Of a stretch of DNA of 64,000 bases, positions 40,303 to 58,860 are shown piece by piece; positions within the stretch are counted from its first letter, which is position 1, and each line of letters starts with the position of its first letter. The DNA is from Scatophagus argus (taxonomy: Eukaryota; Chordata; Actinopteri; Scatophagidae). The position numbers were made by a program, and so were the translations under genes. The notes under the pieces were generated by a model. It was not told the origin of the DNA. It saw nothing but the letters and a program-made list of their open reading frames with translations, and searched no databases. The DNA lies in NCBI RefSeq assembly GCF_020382885.2, contig NC_058511.1:64501-128500 (forward strand), written 5' to 3'.

Positions 40303-42719
40303 CTGAGTCAGTCAGGAGTCAGCTCAGGTCCTGGGGGGGGGGGGCGACTGCCAGGCACTTCCAGCAAAAACTGTGACTGGATGCTTCAATCAGCTCCACA
40401 TCAGGACAACTTTTTCTACAAATCAGACTCGGCTGGTGAACGCTGTGAAGACGATCACCGAGCTCCGGCTACGTTTACATGAAGAACAAGGTCATTAAAA
40501 TGTGGTCAGCTCTGAGTAAGATGACGGTTTGACGGTCAGGTACACACCAGGTTACTGTGGTGTGGAAACCATCGAGAGTTTTCACAGTAACTGTTCTGGT
40601 TTAGTTTTTATTTTAGAAACTTTGTCCTGTGACCCCCTGAGGCTGAAAAGTTCACTACACACCACCAAACAGAGAGTTTGTCCTGATGCTGGCGCTACAG
40701 CCAAGATTTTAACCTAAATCCAAAGTTATTTGTCAGGCTCACTTGTACTTTGAGCTGCATGCTAACATTAGCATATTAGCACGGTAATGTTGTCTACATG
40801 TCATAGCAGGTAAACATGCATTGATGTTCAGCTTGTTATCATGCTAAACAGGCTAATCTTAGCATGTAGTTTGGAAATCATTAGTTTCAGAGTGTAAACT
40901 GTGACCTGCTGGTGGTGCTAGAGGGGAAAGTCAGAGGATCACTGAAATTAAACATCTGAACCAATTTTTATTAATTAGCTTTACTAGACTTTCTTAATGT
41001 TTTCTTTACACCATCAGCAGGCGGCTTACACAGCAAGTCAAAATGATTCAATGATTTATATCCCAGCTGAAACAGTGGAATTAATATCTGACCTGAAGTC
41101 ACGTAGACGAAGCCGGAGCAGCCAGCAGAGGACGGAGTGAGTTTATCTCACCTGCTCAGGACATTTTATTCCCACCGACCACACTCACCGTAGGAGGACG
41201 AAGAGGAGGACAGGAACGCCACAGGCTGCTATTCATCCACGGACAGAAACCAACAAAAACCTGACATTGCACTGGATTTTTTCAAATCTTGCTTGTTTTT
41301 GTACCCTCTTTCCGTGTATAATCATGTTTACTTCATGAGTAAGTGTCATGTTTAGCAACATGTATGCACTCTTTATTTTTTTTGCCAAAGTATCATGCTT
41401 TTTTATTAGCCTACTTCTGATTGTTTGTCTGTGACTGTAAATACTGTAAATATATTGATATCTATATGAATGTTACGTGTATTCCAATCTGCATTTATTG
41501 ACAGTACGAGATATTGATATTTTAAAAATGTCAGTGGACAGTATTCTTCACTGTGATACTACCTACTCTCTTTGCTTTACACATTATTATTATATTATTT
41601 AACAAACATCTGTTGAGGAAAAAGTGCTGTTTTTGATATGTTGATTTGGCCCATAGTGTAGCCAGTAAGAAAATACCTCATGTTATTAAATGTTATACTC
41701 AGTAATTAGGCTTATTTCAAATTAATCCCATTTCTGAACATTTGCCTGTAAGCGATGGTGAAGAGTATGGCTTTTGTAATAAAAATGTACCACAAGCAGG
41801 ACTTGTTGGTGTTTTTACCACACTACAATTGATCAGGGGACATTTTGGTTACTTCAGTTTTTCTATTCATAAAAAAGGGAAAGTTAAAGGAATATTTTTT
41901 TTTCCATCTGTGATTATATCCATCTCATGTGAGTGTACAGTTAGCAGGGCTTACCATAAAGGCTGGCAGCAGGTGGAAAAGCTAGCTTGGCTTTGACACA
42001 CTGAAGCAAACATCCCCACAGTCTTTATGCCAAGCTAATTAACCATAAAACGAGCATTTAACCTGCCAAGTACTTTTACTGCACAACTCAGAAGTAAACA
42101 TTAATGATACTCTGAGTATTTGAACAGTGCACACATAAAAGATTGCTATTCACACAGCCACCAATATCCACAATCATGCAGCCATACGGCCATTAATAAT
42201 ATATGATTTAAATATACTATCGATTAAAATACGAATTATTGCACATAATTATTAAATACTGTAACGGACTGGGAGAATGTTGTCTGTTTAGTTACAGAGC
42301 TGTGTAGTTCAGCAATGCTTTATTTGTTGCTGATTGACAGCAGTTAAACAGGAAGGGATTATTTCTGGTTCTGTGTGTGTATGTGTGGAGAGAGAGAGAA
42401 CGCGAGATTTGCGAGAATCAGGGTCTTCTTCTTTGGTTTTTGGGGTTGTTGGTTGCGTGCTGGCGTGGACTATGGCCGACAGTAACCTGTGTAATTCTGA
42501 CAAATAAAGAAGAAACCCAGCGAACCAAAGTAGTTTTTTGTGTGACGCCACAATACTTCTTCCAGTACGACATATACTGCAGCCTAACGACGTACAGAAC
42601 GACCACCACGCTGAATCAACGGCTTTTATGGTAACGTTTTGTTGTACAGTTCCGCGTGTCGGTGCTCCAGACAGATCAACCATGAATCTTCAGTAACTGA
42701 GTTGAATCCTCTGCTGTGA
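40303..42719. other. klf11 3' UTR and intergenic DNA
   Basis: Probably a long klf11 3' UTR; an AATAAA lies at about 41778. From 42250 to about 42650 a stretch with LTR-like terminal dinucleotides is discussed among the rejected items. No coding gene seen. Confidence 0.45.
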
Positions 42720-43984
42720 ACGTGTCTGTGAGGAGGCGGATAAACTTCGGGTCGACGCGATGTTGCTTTATATTAACACATACGACGTTCTGCTCAACAA
42801 CAGCGCTTCTCTTACGTGTTGCGTTATACAACCCGAGCGCCGCTCACTGTCTCTCTTTCTCTCCTTTTCCCCACACCACCCGGTAACAACGGTCAACCAA
42901 TCCAGAGCCAGCGCTCAGGGGGTGTGACCAATGGGAGACGATGACGTTCAGGCAGGGGAACGCGTCGTTGGTGTGAGGTGCACGCCTACTTGCCTTACTG
43001 ACCGACATTCAGCAGAAGCCAAAAAAATGACCAGAAAAGATAAAAATATATAAATAAAAACAGGAGTCTGGTGGCAGCAGAGCAGCCAGAGTAACACTGA
43101 CACCATGAGGATGGAAGCGGTACTGCAGTAGAAAAAAATCTCACTGAAGAAGACAAAAACAATACGATGAAATCTCAAATCTTTTACTCAAGTAAAAGTA
43201 AACGCAGGGCAGAAATACTCCGTTAGAAGAAAAGGTAAAATATGAATTAAGTAAGAGTAAGAAAAGTATTAGCAACACAATGTACTTCTTGTAAAGATTA
43301 TATATTGTTAGGCTAATATTTTATGTTTTTACACAATACTGATGACTTAATGTGCAGGTAGTGACTTGCAGGTTTACATTAGAGAGCCTGTATTTGGGTG
43401 GCCTGTCTTGAGAAAATGTGACCGTTTTGTCAGATGCAAATTCAGTCAGACCAGAAACAGGACTGATGGAATGACATTATTTACATCTTTAGGATGGGGC
43501 ATCTAACTGTTTGCACAACATTTTAAACATAACAAACATTTTTCTTTCCTTTTTAAGTCAACTGAACATCATGAAGCTATGCTCAAGCAGTCTGGTTTAT
43601 ATTCTGAGTTTGTGTCCTTTCTCAGTTCTTCAGTTCCTACGTTTGTAAATAATGTGACAGTCTGAAAGGGACACGTCTGGGTTTGTTCTTCACGACGGAA
43701 AGGTCCAGGCTTGTCCCCTCTGTGTATTTGAGACACACGTCCTGTACTCACTCCTGCCGCTAGGGGGCATCGCTGACAGTTGACCCACTTTTAAGTTGCG
43801 TCGTTGTCTTTCCAAGCAGCCAATCACAGCGCTCCTTCCCGGAAACAGCTGATGTATATTTTGGGCCGTTTGAGGAGAAAATGAGGCGGTTATTTCTTCT
43901 CCAGGAATAATTTGAAAGTGAATTTTTACGATCAATTATTGTAGGACAGTCTCCACATGCAAGATACCTTAGTATTTTAATATC
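42720..43984. other. Region upstream of the mettl22-like gene
   Basis: CpG-containing DNA at about 42720-42990 includes CCAAT-type sequences (AACCAATCC; inverted ACCAATGGG). It is followed by AT-rich DNA and a GCCAATCAC box near 43818-43826. Promoter activity is plausible but not demonstrable. An untranslated first exon cannot be excluded. Confidence 0.35.
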
Positions 43985-45130
43985 ATGGATCAGATCACTT
44001 TTCATCATGACACTGTGCTGTCAGACGTCCACATGCTGGTGCCCAACGCACGCCATCTCATGACACGCCTCAACCGTGTTGGACAGCCAGTCTTCATCTC
44101 CAAGTTCAGGATCCTGTCAGGTAGTGAACGGCTGAACAGCAATGAGCCGGAGAAAGGTTTGCAGGAGGCCTCTGGAGGTGGTGACACACAGCGGGAAGGT
44201 GGAGGGGATGGCGGGGCAGGAAACGTGGAGCCACTGTTGGACGAGGACGGAGACATTGACATCACACATAGACCGAGGAAAATCCCTGAAAGCAGCGACC
44301 GAGACCCCGTCTATCCCATCATTCTCCAACAGTCCAGCTCTGTCCTGGAGGCAGAACGGCAGAGTGATGACGATGATAAGTGTTTGAATATTAAGGTTAT
44401 AAGAATTGAGCACACCATGGCCACGCCCCTGGATGACGTCGGCAAACAGGTGTGGCGAGGGGCTTTCCTGTTGGCAGACTTCATCCTCTCTGAGCCGCTC
44501 ACGTTCCGGGGAGCCACAGTCCTCGAGCTGGGAGCGGGAACGGGATTAACCAGCATCGTCATGGCAACCACCGCCAAAACAGTGTACTGCACAGACGTGG
44601 GAGAAGACCTTCTGAGCATGTGCAAGAGGAATGTGGCATCAAACATACACCTGCGGGAGCCGTCAGGCGGGCAGGTGAAGGTCAGACATCTGGACTGGCT
44701 CCAGGACGACCTGTGTACAGACTCTGAGGTGGAGTTCAACTGGACGGAGGAGGAAGTAGCGGACATGTACGACCACACCAGCTTCATCATCGCTGCCGAC
44801 GTTTGCTACGATGATGATCTGACTGACGGCCTCTTCCGGACGCTGTACCGACTGTGCAGTCATTTTGCTCACAGCTGCACCGTTTTCATCGCCATAGAGA
44901 AACGGATGAACTTTACTCTGCGACACCTGAACGTTTCCTGTGAAGCCTATGACCATTTCACCCAATGTCTGTCCCAGCTTCAGGGCCTGAAGGACGGGCG
45001 GTGCAACTTCAGCGTGGAGCAGCTGCCTCCCAGTTTCGCCCAGTTTCTTCTCTATGAACGCATCGAGCAGCTGGAGCTGTGGAAGGTGACCGCTGCTCGG
45101 CCCGCATCAGATCCAGTCCCGCGGTCCTGA
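43985..45130 (+). CDS. mettl22: METTL22-like protein N-lysine methyltransferase, intronless
   Basis: METTL22 is a seven-beta-strand, SAM-dependent lysine methyltransferase. It has been reported to modify KIN17, linked to DNA repair and chromatin. One uninterrupted frame of 381 residues covers the human protein (about 404) from MDQITFHHDTVLSDVHM to LYERIEQLELWKV. The SAM-binding motif I, VLELGAGTGLTS, is at about residues 179-190 and is preceded by RIEHTMATPLDDVGKQVWRG. The motif VYCTDVGEDLL and the post-core AADVCYDDDLTDGLF are also present. The frame is fully open with no stop or frameshift. Human METTL22 is multi-exon, and every other intact gene in this window has introns, so this copy looks like a retrogene. 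It could be the only functional copy in this species or an extra one; that cannot be told here. Confidence 0.9.
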   Translation: MDQITFHHDTVLSDVHMLVPNARHLMTRLNRVGQPVFISKFRILSGSERLNSNEPEKGLQEASGGGDTQREGGGDGGAGNVEPLLDEDGDIDITHRPRKIPESSDRDPVYPIILQQSSSVLEAERQSDDDDKCLNIKVIRIEHTMATPLDDVGKQVWRGAFLLADFILSEPLTFRGATVLELGAGTGLTSIVMATTAKTVYCTDVGEDLLSMCKRNVASNIHLREPSGGQVKVRHLDWLQDDLCTDSEVEFNWTEEEVADMYDHTSFIIAADVCYDDDLTDGLFRTLYRLCSHFAHSCTVFIAIEKRMNFTLRHLNVSCEAYDHFTQCLSQLQGLKDGRCNFSVEQLPPSFAQFLLYERIEQLELWKVTAARPASDPVPRS

Positions 45131-45211
45131 CCCGGACTCTCGGAGCTCCAGTTCACAGCTGGAGGTCAGATCAATCAATTAACATAAGCTGCGGAGTAAT
45201 ATAATGTGACA

Positions 45212-45217
45212 AATAAA
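45212..45217 (+). other. Polyadenylation signal of the mettl22-like gene
   Basis: AATAAA lies 82 bp after the stop codon and is followed by a T-rich stretch. Confidence 0.6.
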
Positions 45218-45302
45218 GTTCTTTTGGGAGTTTTTGAAATGGCTCACTGATTCTTTGAATGAATTTAGAATTTTTTTTTTGTCTTGAAGTAAAGGAAGTT
45301 AT

Positions 45303-45560
45303 AAGATAAGATGAACTTTATTGATCCCGCAGTGGGGGAACTTACTTGTCGTGGCAGCTCATAAGAGCAAAAAAAGAAGGCAAAAAATTTGCAAAAACAG
45401 TTACAAAAATATAGAGGTAATAAATTAACAATTTACAAGTACAATAAACACAATACAATATACAACTATATACAAGTCCTCATAAGGGAGGAAAATAGGA
45501 CGAGATTATCTGCTGGCAGGAAGTCAATGTCTTCCCGCACTGTGGTCCGGTATAATTAAA
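45303..45560 (-). repeat. Non-LTR element 3' end, reverse orientation
   Basis: AAGATGAACTTTATTGATCC then CGCAGTGGGGGAA is the reversed tail of a fish non-LTR element, followed by A-rich sequence. It lies just outside the left rrm2 arm and has no counterpart beyond the right arm. Confidence 0.6.
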
Positions 45561-45678
45561 ACATTTTATCATTCTGAGTAAAACACAACCAGAAACACAG
45601 AAAGTCCCACTTTAAATCTTTTCCACTTTTAACCTTATACTTACAGCATGTAAGTTTTTATATACCAGGTACATTGGG

Positions 45679-46055
45679 ATCGTAGTTGAACAGTTTTAAT
45701 GTGCAAAATTAGAAATGTTGCGCAAACGCTAATTCAGAGTTTTGTAACCCGTCACAAACAAAGCGTTTCGAATTTCCCGCAGTCCGTCAGCGGGCACGTG
45801 ATTGCGATTCGCAATCTGATTGGTTTTGTCGCAGCGTCAGTTTTAAAGAACCTCCACGAGCTGCGTTTGTATTGGCCAGCTGTGTTCTAGCGCCAAGATC
45901 TCAACAAAAAGTTGAGCGGACAGCAGAAGCCGCTTCAGTCTCTGCTCTCCGTTTGTGTTAGCCACTAGTTCGCTTAGCTTTTCTCGCTCTTTTCGCCCGC
46001 ACTTTTAACTTCTTAACTTATATTTTATCTGTCAGTCTGAACTCAGGGAATCAAA
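45679..46055 (+). promoter_or_regulatory. rrm2 promoter, left copy
   Basis: The E2F-type motif TTTCCCGC is at 45773-45780, an E-box CACGTG at 45795-45800, and inverted CCAAT boxes (ATTGG) at 45819-45823 and 45871-45875. This arrangement suits an S-phase gene, since rrm2 promoters are known to use E2F and NF-Y. The whole region is repeated in the right copy. Confidence 0.6.
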
Positions 46056-49365
<3,310 letters not shown>

Positions 49366-49570
49366 GGGGCGATGTGGAGCAGCAGGAGACACTGGAGTCC
49401 ACCTTGACACCCTGCGGACAGACTGGTGCAGAATGCAGAGCAGGGAGTCCAACACTATACAGACTGTCAGGGCCCATGCAGGGCAGATGAACCGTTTCCT
49501 GGTGCAGCTGGTGAACAGTTGCATTAACGAAACAAATGTCATGTTTTAAATTGTTTTACCTGCATTTTCT

Positions 49571-49576
49571 AATAAA
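49571..49576 (+). other. Polyadenylation signal of the left rrm2 copy
   Basis: AATAAA lies about 206 bp after the stop codon, in a 3' UTR unrelated to that of the right copy. Confidence 0.65.
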
Positions 49577-50066
49577 ATGATTTTTGTGAGTACTTTTAAA
49601 TCTATTTTTGTCAGATGTGTATATTTGATGTTTATTTTGTAATGTCTTTTGTTTTTGTAATTAAAGTCAAATCAACAGAAACTTTTTCTTCTGTTTTCTG
49701 AAGGAGAGCAGCTGTTACAGATTTTAATAAACATCTCACTGGTCTCACTTTTAGTTGTATGGTTGGTTTTAATCTGAAGCTGATTAGCAGAAAACCTGAA
49801 GTGAAGTCAATGAAACTGTTAATCCACACTGAACAGATGGACTCCACCCATCCAGGACAGATTTACTGTTAGTTTATTTGACTACTTGTCCCATGATGCA
49901 CTGTTTTCCTCTGACAGACATGCACGAACAGGAACATAGGGGAAAACAGTCTGATCACTTGGTTCAGACATTTTCACATAATGAACTTTGACAGACCGTC
50001 CAAATGTGTTAAACCCCCCGTTTTGATCGACGTGATGCCTTTACTGAACTGTTCTCCATCCTACAA

Positions 50067-52543
50067 TCAGAGCAGCTTGACATCCAGCAGCGTCACATCT
50101 CCCAGCACCTCCAGCTGGCTGACACGGCTCAGGTCCTGCACCCGGTGCTTGTAGTCCAGCTGGTGGAGCCCGTTGACTGCAACTCTGAACTGCTGCGAGT
50201 CACACATGATGATCATCTGCGCACACAATCATCATGAGAAGAGTTACTGAGGGTTTCATTTCGTCTGTAACCGGAATCAACGCCTCCACCCAGCAGTCAG
50301 CAGTTTCCGTCCACACTCGGATAAAACATGTAGCGACCGCCTGATCAGAACCAATGAGGATGATCTATAACCCAAAATGACCACTCAATCTGTCTTCTGT
50401 TCTTGAGTTCTGCTCTCAAAAGCTGGACAGAACAGATTGTGTCCTACCTCAAAGTACTGTCCGGCAGCAAAGGGGAAGGAGGCCAGAGTTGTCTCCTCTG
50501 GACCCCAGCACTCTGACAGGAAGGAGTTTCTGACCAAGACTCCTTTCTTCAGACGAGGGTTCAGGTGAAGAGCGATGTCGGCGCCGTGGGAAGCTCGCAG
50601 GTTGACACAGAAGCTGAGACAGAAAATGACAGAAACACCGCAAACGATTCTGGTTCAAAATATACAAATAATTAATGGTCTCTTAAAGATTTAGAAGCTT
50701 CAGTGACGTCTGTTGACAAACATTTTAATGCGAAGTTTTTAGCGACGGAAAATTTGAGACGCATCATATTAAAGTGTAAGACGGACAGTTGTGCCGTACC
50801 TGTCTGCATTCTGATTGGTTTGTCCTTTGACCATGATACTGCGTCCCACACTCAGTCCTTTATCCAGCTCAGCTCTGAAGGGGACCCTCTGCAGGAAACC
50901 AGATTTCATCAAACACTACGACAAGCAGGTCTCAGATCAGCTGAGTAACAAAACAAGAGGGAAAGACAGAAAGAACACAACTAAAGACAGAAAGAAAAAA
51001 GGTATCAGTGAAACAAAAACATGCTGCTTCTCTAACAACTCAATATTTAGGGTCCACTTTCTTGCTCGTACTTTAATGTTACTCATGTAAAAAGTTAAAA
51101 TCAAGTTCAGTCGTGAGGAACTAATAATCGTTAAATAATAATAATCAAAATTAATATTCGAAATAAAGATGAGACAGATGAAACAGGTCTGAATGTGAAT
51201 GACTTTCATTTCAGTCTTTTTCTGTTGCTGGCTTTTGATAATGCTGCAAATGTTTTGCCAATAAAGATTCAGGTGGAAAAATTAAGTCATTAAAAAAAAC
51301 TGGAAAAGTCACATAAACCCTGTGATGTTTAAATTATTCTAACCACAATTTTCCATATGAAACATCCTGCAACAGTAAAACTCACCAAGTCACCTGAAGG
51401 AGAGATTATTGGCTGGGGGATGAAAAACACAAATAATTCAAATTAATGCAAAGAGAAACAGTTTTCTGAGCTGCAGTAAAACTTTATTCTTCTCTTAGCT
51501 GTGGTGTTCCACAAGGCTCCATTTTAGGTCTGCTGTTGCTTCACGTTCATGTGTCTCCTTGAGGACATTGCGTTTCAATATTTCATCTTTACATTTTTAT
51601 TCTGATGACACTCAGTTGTATGTTCGTGTAACGCTTGTTTTTCTTGATAAATGTTGATATTGATCTTTATTCCTGCAGGTCGACTAATTATGTCCACTCT
51701 GACAGCAAACAATTAAGGACTCAAAATCTTCGGTATTCAGAGAGTTGTTGTTCTTACATTAATTTCTGGGTCCTGGTTGGTCAGGCTGAGTGCAGGAGAA
51801 CCTGAACTCTACAAACATCAAGAAAACATTTCATTAACGCTCACTGCATTGTTTTATCAAACAAAAGATGTTTGTTTTCGACCGGTTTGAGTGACTCACA
51901 GAACTCGGGACGACGCCGACAGCTTCAACCCTAACCTTTCCAGAGATGGACAAAGTGTCGACGAGCTGCAGCTCCAGACGGTGTTTATACTCCAACACAT
52001 GAGCTCCGTTCACTGCAACCTGCAGCAGAAAGTACTTCAGCTGGGGTAAAAGTACAACACGAGCGCTCCCCATACTTGCAGCAACAAAGGGTTCGTCTCT
52101 CACCTTAAACTTGTCTTTCAGGACAAGGACGATCAGTTCAAATGTGGCGCCGGCGGCGAAGGGCATCTGGTGCAGGATCTCCTCCCGGCCCCAGCGCTCC
52201 CCCTGCAGCGTGTTGCACACGATACACGGCGACCTGGAGAACCTCGGGTTGAAGTGAAACGCGACGTCAGCCCTCGGCTTCACGCTGCTGCCACACGTGA
52301 AATCTACCTGGAACCTGCAAGACACCGAGGGACGACACGTGGGGCGTCACCTGGCTGAACTGTGGCTGACTGTGTTGTCCAAACCACGTGTCTGCTGTGG
52401 ACATCTCTGGACATCAAGCAGGTGCAAGAGGTTTTAAACTTTGCGAATCCTCACCTGTCGGCGTCAGACGGCACCGAACCCTGAATGAGAACCATCTCCC
52501 CCGGCAGCAAGCCGCCCAGGATCGTCCCGGCGAAGGGAATCGT
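50067..52543 (-). CDS. lgals8: Galectin-8-like tandem-repeat galectin, first coding exon not found
   Basis: This is a secreted or cytosolic beta-galactoside-binding lectin with two carbohydrate-recognition domains; galectin-8 marks damaged vesicles and takes part in adhesion. Eight exons give about 300 residues: 52543-52455, 52314-52104, 52019-51900, 51808-51758, 51412-51386, 50888-50800, 50613-50448 and 50216-50067. The N-terminal domain shows [30 protein letters not shown] and [13 protein letters not shown] short linker (about 26 residues from two small exons) leads to the second domain with [26 protein letters not shown] and [22 protein letters not shown] and WGREE are the sugar-binding core. 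The missing start, about 15-20 residues in human, should lie upstream within about 52544-53600. The gene sits between the two rrm2 copies. Confidence 0.88.
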
Positions 52544-54060
52544 CTGTGGGGACAAAGTCAAGCAGGACCAAAGAGAAGCACAGCAATTTGGTGACGGGAA
52601 AATCTTGTCCATAACACAGCTGGAAGATCTGAACTGATAATGAAAAGAATCATTCGTCCCATCTCACTAGTCATTAAATCATTTAGCATTAGCATCATAT
52701 TAAAAATGATGAATGTTTTAGTTTTTCCGCGTGTGTTTTCAATTGTCTAATGCGGAACTCAAACTTTTTCTGGATCCCCTTTTAAATTCGGCTGAACTAC
52801 AGTTTAAATGAAACGAGGTCCAATTCGGTCAAACTCGCAAAGAAAGCGAGCAGCAAAACTTTCAGCGGTCAATTTTGTTAAAATTAAGTCATTTGGTGGA
52901 TGAAATATATTTAGTACTCTTCAGGAATGCTATCAACTTGTGGACACGGTATACATAAAAATGTCGCTTCCAATATTCAGAAAATTATTTTACTCTTTTA
53001 GCTTTTGAACGTAATGGTAAATTTAGCTTAGAGAAGACGCCAATTACCCAAACCCATCGATAATTATTGCATTTAACGTCGCTGAAAAATGATAAAAACA
53101 ATCGTTTTACACGAGATAAACTTAAATTTTACCGGCTTTAAAAACGTCTGTCTCGGGTTTGTAATCGACATTTTGGAACAGAAGATGCTAGTAGCTGGTT
53201 GCTCTTTGTTTACTTCCTTCTTTTACGTCACAACGGTCGACGGCAACAAGGATGGGACGAAGCGACTTAAAATCAGAAAGTGTGAATACACACGGGACTA
53301 AAATGTTATTTTAGAAAAATGCTCATTATGAATATGAGTTTGTAATGATTTATTTCTCCTTTCTTGACGTTTAAATGGTTTATATCAAATAGAGGCGCCT
53401 GCGCAGAGTGATGACGTAACTGTCTGCTCCTAATTGGCTGCAGCGGTTTAGTGGACACAGTCTCATGATTCCAATAACTGATTAAACCTCCGCCCTGAGC
53501 TGCCAGTCACCTGATGTGAATGATTCTTAACTTTACTGTCGTTCCGGATTGCAGTCTGTAAACTCGCCAAACTTACTTCATTTGGAAGAATCGATATTGA
53601 AACGGAACCAAAACGATTTGGTTATTGGTGTTAACTGCTTATACGGAGATTTCCCCTCTTTATAACAACTTAAATGTCAGTCTCACAGCAGCTCACAATA
53701 AAAATCAGATCTGGTCACTCCAACAGGATGTGACATCACATGCACCTTTTACTGCAGTAATTTTATCTTTCATGACTTATTTTCACTGTTAGGGAAGAAC
53801 AATAACATTTAATAATTATGGCAAAACAAAATTTTCCTTCTGCTCTAAATTAAAGACACAGCAGTGAGAAAGGCTCCAAAAAATAAAGTCACTTCCTGAG
53901 TTTCAGTGTTTGTACCTACTGAATGTTTCATAGACACAATAACTGAATTATTCAACAGAATTAATTAAACTCTGGTTGTGATTTGGTGAATCTTCTCACC
54001 AGTTCAACATGAAGCTGCAGCCTGTTAGTGTAGCATAACAACCAGCAACTTTAAATGAAC
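52544..54060. other. lgals8 upstream region
   Basis: AT-rich DNA that should contain the first lgals8 exon and its promoter. A minus-strand GTAAGT donor near 53570-53575 is preceded by an ATG but is out of frame with the next exon, so it was not accepted. Confidence 0.4.
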
Positions 54061-54079
54061 AGAGACGACAGTTTTACAC

Positions 54080-54085
54080 TTTATT
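54080..54085 (-). other. Polyadenylation signal of the right rrm2 copy
   Basis: AATAAA on the reverse strand, about 300 bp after the stop codon of the right rrm2 copy. Confidence 0.65.
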
Positions 54086-54388
54086 ACAAAAACTAAACAA
54101 CTGTACAGAAGAAACCACATCAATGTTGCAAAACAAACTAAAACAGTAGATTTTATAAAACAAAGAAGATTAGTGTACAAAGAAAATATAAAATCAAGTT
54201 TCTGGTGCAGACGTTATGAGGTTAACTCATGAGGTTAATGAGTCTTTCCCACATCGGAAGCCTCCTCTGAACTGATCCCAGGTCTGCAGTGTGACAACTG
54301 CCCGAAGAGCTCATTTCTGATTCCAAACAGCTGTGAAATAAATAAAAACAAGTCCAAAAATTCACCACTTCAGACCCCACGTCGCCCC

Positions 54389-57698
<3,310 letters not shown>

Positions 57699-58075
57699 TT
57701 TGATTCCCTGAGTTCAGACTGACAGATAAAATATAAGTTAAGAAGTTAAAAGTGCGGGCGAAAAGAGCGAGAAAAGCTAAGCGAACTAGTGGCTAACACA
57801 AACGGAGAGCAGAGACTGAAGCGGCTTCTGCTGTCCGCTCAACTTTTTGTTGAGATCTTGGCGCTAGAACACAGCTGGCCAATACAAACGCAGCTCGTGG
57901 AGGTTCTTTAAAACTGACGCTGCGACAAAACCAATCAGATTGCGAATCGCAATCACGTGCCCGCTGACGGACTGCGGGAAATTCGAAACGCTTTGTTTGT
58001 GACGGGTTACAAAACTCTGAATTAGCGTTTGCGCAACATTTCTAATTTTGCACATTAAAACTGTTCAACTACGAT
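57699..58075 (-). promoter_or_regulatory. rrm2 promoter, right copy
   Basis: Mirror of the left promoter: E2F-type site at 57974-57981, CCAAT boxes at 57931-57935 and 57879-57883. Its upstream context beyond 58075 differs from that of the left copy. Confidence 0.6.
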
Positions 58076-58726
58076 TCTCTTGTTCAAAACAAATAGTGTT
58101 CAAATCGTACAACAGAAAACTGACTTTCGTAATGAATTTAAGAGTAAAGCGCCATTCGAAACACAGGCGGTCCGCACATTTCCGACACACGCATTCTGCT
58201 TATGTTGTTACCAAACCGTCTTTATACCACAGTGTATCAATGTGTGAAATCAGTCTGGCTTTGTTTAAGTTGACATTAAAGTGTCATCATAATGCGTGAC
58301 GGTAGTACGTGTAGTCGCTGAAGCAACACTTGATTTGCGTTTCCCGCGCCATTTATTGTTTATGTGAAGGCGGCGCCACACAGCGCGTATCAATCCGACT
58401 GCGTTCTATGCTGACGGAGCCGAAGTTCGCCGAATGTTTCCGCGATGCTGCCGAAGCGAGAGTTTTGATTGGCTGTTTGAGAAGACAACGACAAAGCCTG
58501 TAACTATCTGTCTCGGTCACATGCTCCACCTAGCGACCAGGAAGGACACCTGGTGACAGTTTATTTGTATCCTAATGCATCAAGTAAAATTCAACCACAG
58601 ATTAATTTTTGTTTGTAAACAGAACATATGAACATATGGCTTTGTGGGAACAATAAAACAGATGATCATCACATGTAAATCTTCCTGGTGGGTCTTATCT
58701 CATCATGACTTTTTATATATGATATC
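58076..58726. other. Intergenic DNA outside the right rrm2 arm
   Basis: No gene recognised. A moderately CpG-rich stretch at about 58310-58500 includes an inverted CCAAT (GATTGGC), but no exon could be attached to it. Confidence 0.4.
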
Positions 58727-58860
58727 AGAATCAGAATCTTTATTGCCATTATAAGTGAAGAGGTTTCACATTACTAGGAATTTGTCTTGGGGAATTGGTG
58801 CATACATAGAACATAAGAACGAGTAACATATAACAATAGAACAAAATAAAATAGAATAAG
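58727..58860 (-). repeat. Non-LTR element 3' end, reverse orientation
   Basis: ATCAGAATCAGAATCTTTAT then TGCCATTATAAGTGAAGAGG is the reverse of the element at 34990-35135. It is interrupted at 58861 by a 165-bp insertion and probably resumes at 59026. Confidence 0.65.

Noticed and set aside
42258-42650. Possible solo LTR (starts TGTAACGG, ends near TTGTACA, internal AATAAA).
   Set aside because: No matching short target duplication at the ends and no second copy in the window. The resemblance is too weak to name an element.
51758-51801. Shorter version of the lgals8 linker exon using the acceptor next to 51801.
   Set aside because: It puts a stop in frame; the acceptor at 51809-51810 gives an in-frame 51-bp exon.
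53540-53600. Possible first coding exon of lgals8 (ATG before a GTAAGT donor on the reverse strand).
   Set aside because: Splicing to 52543 would be out of frame.
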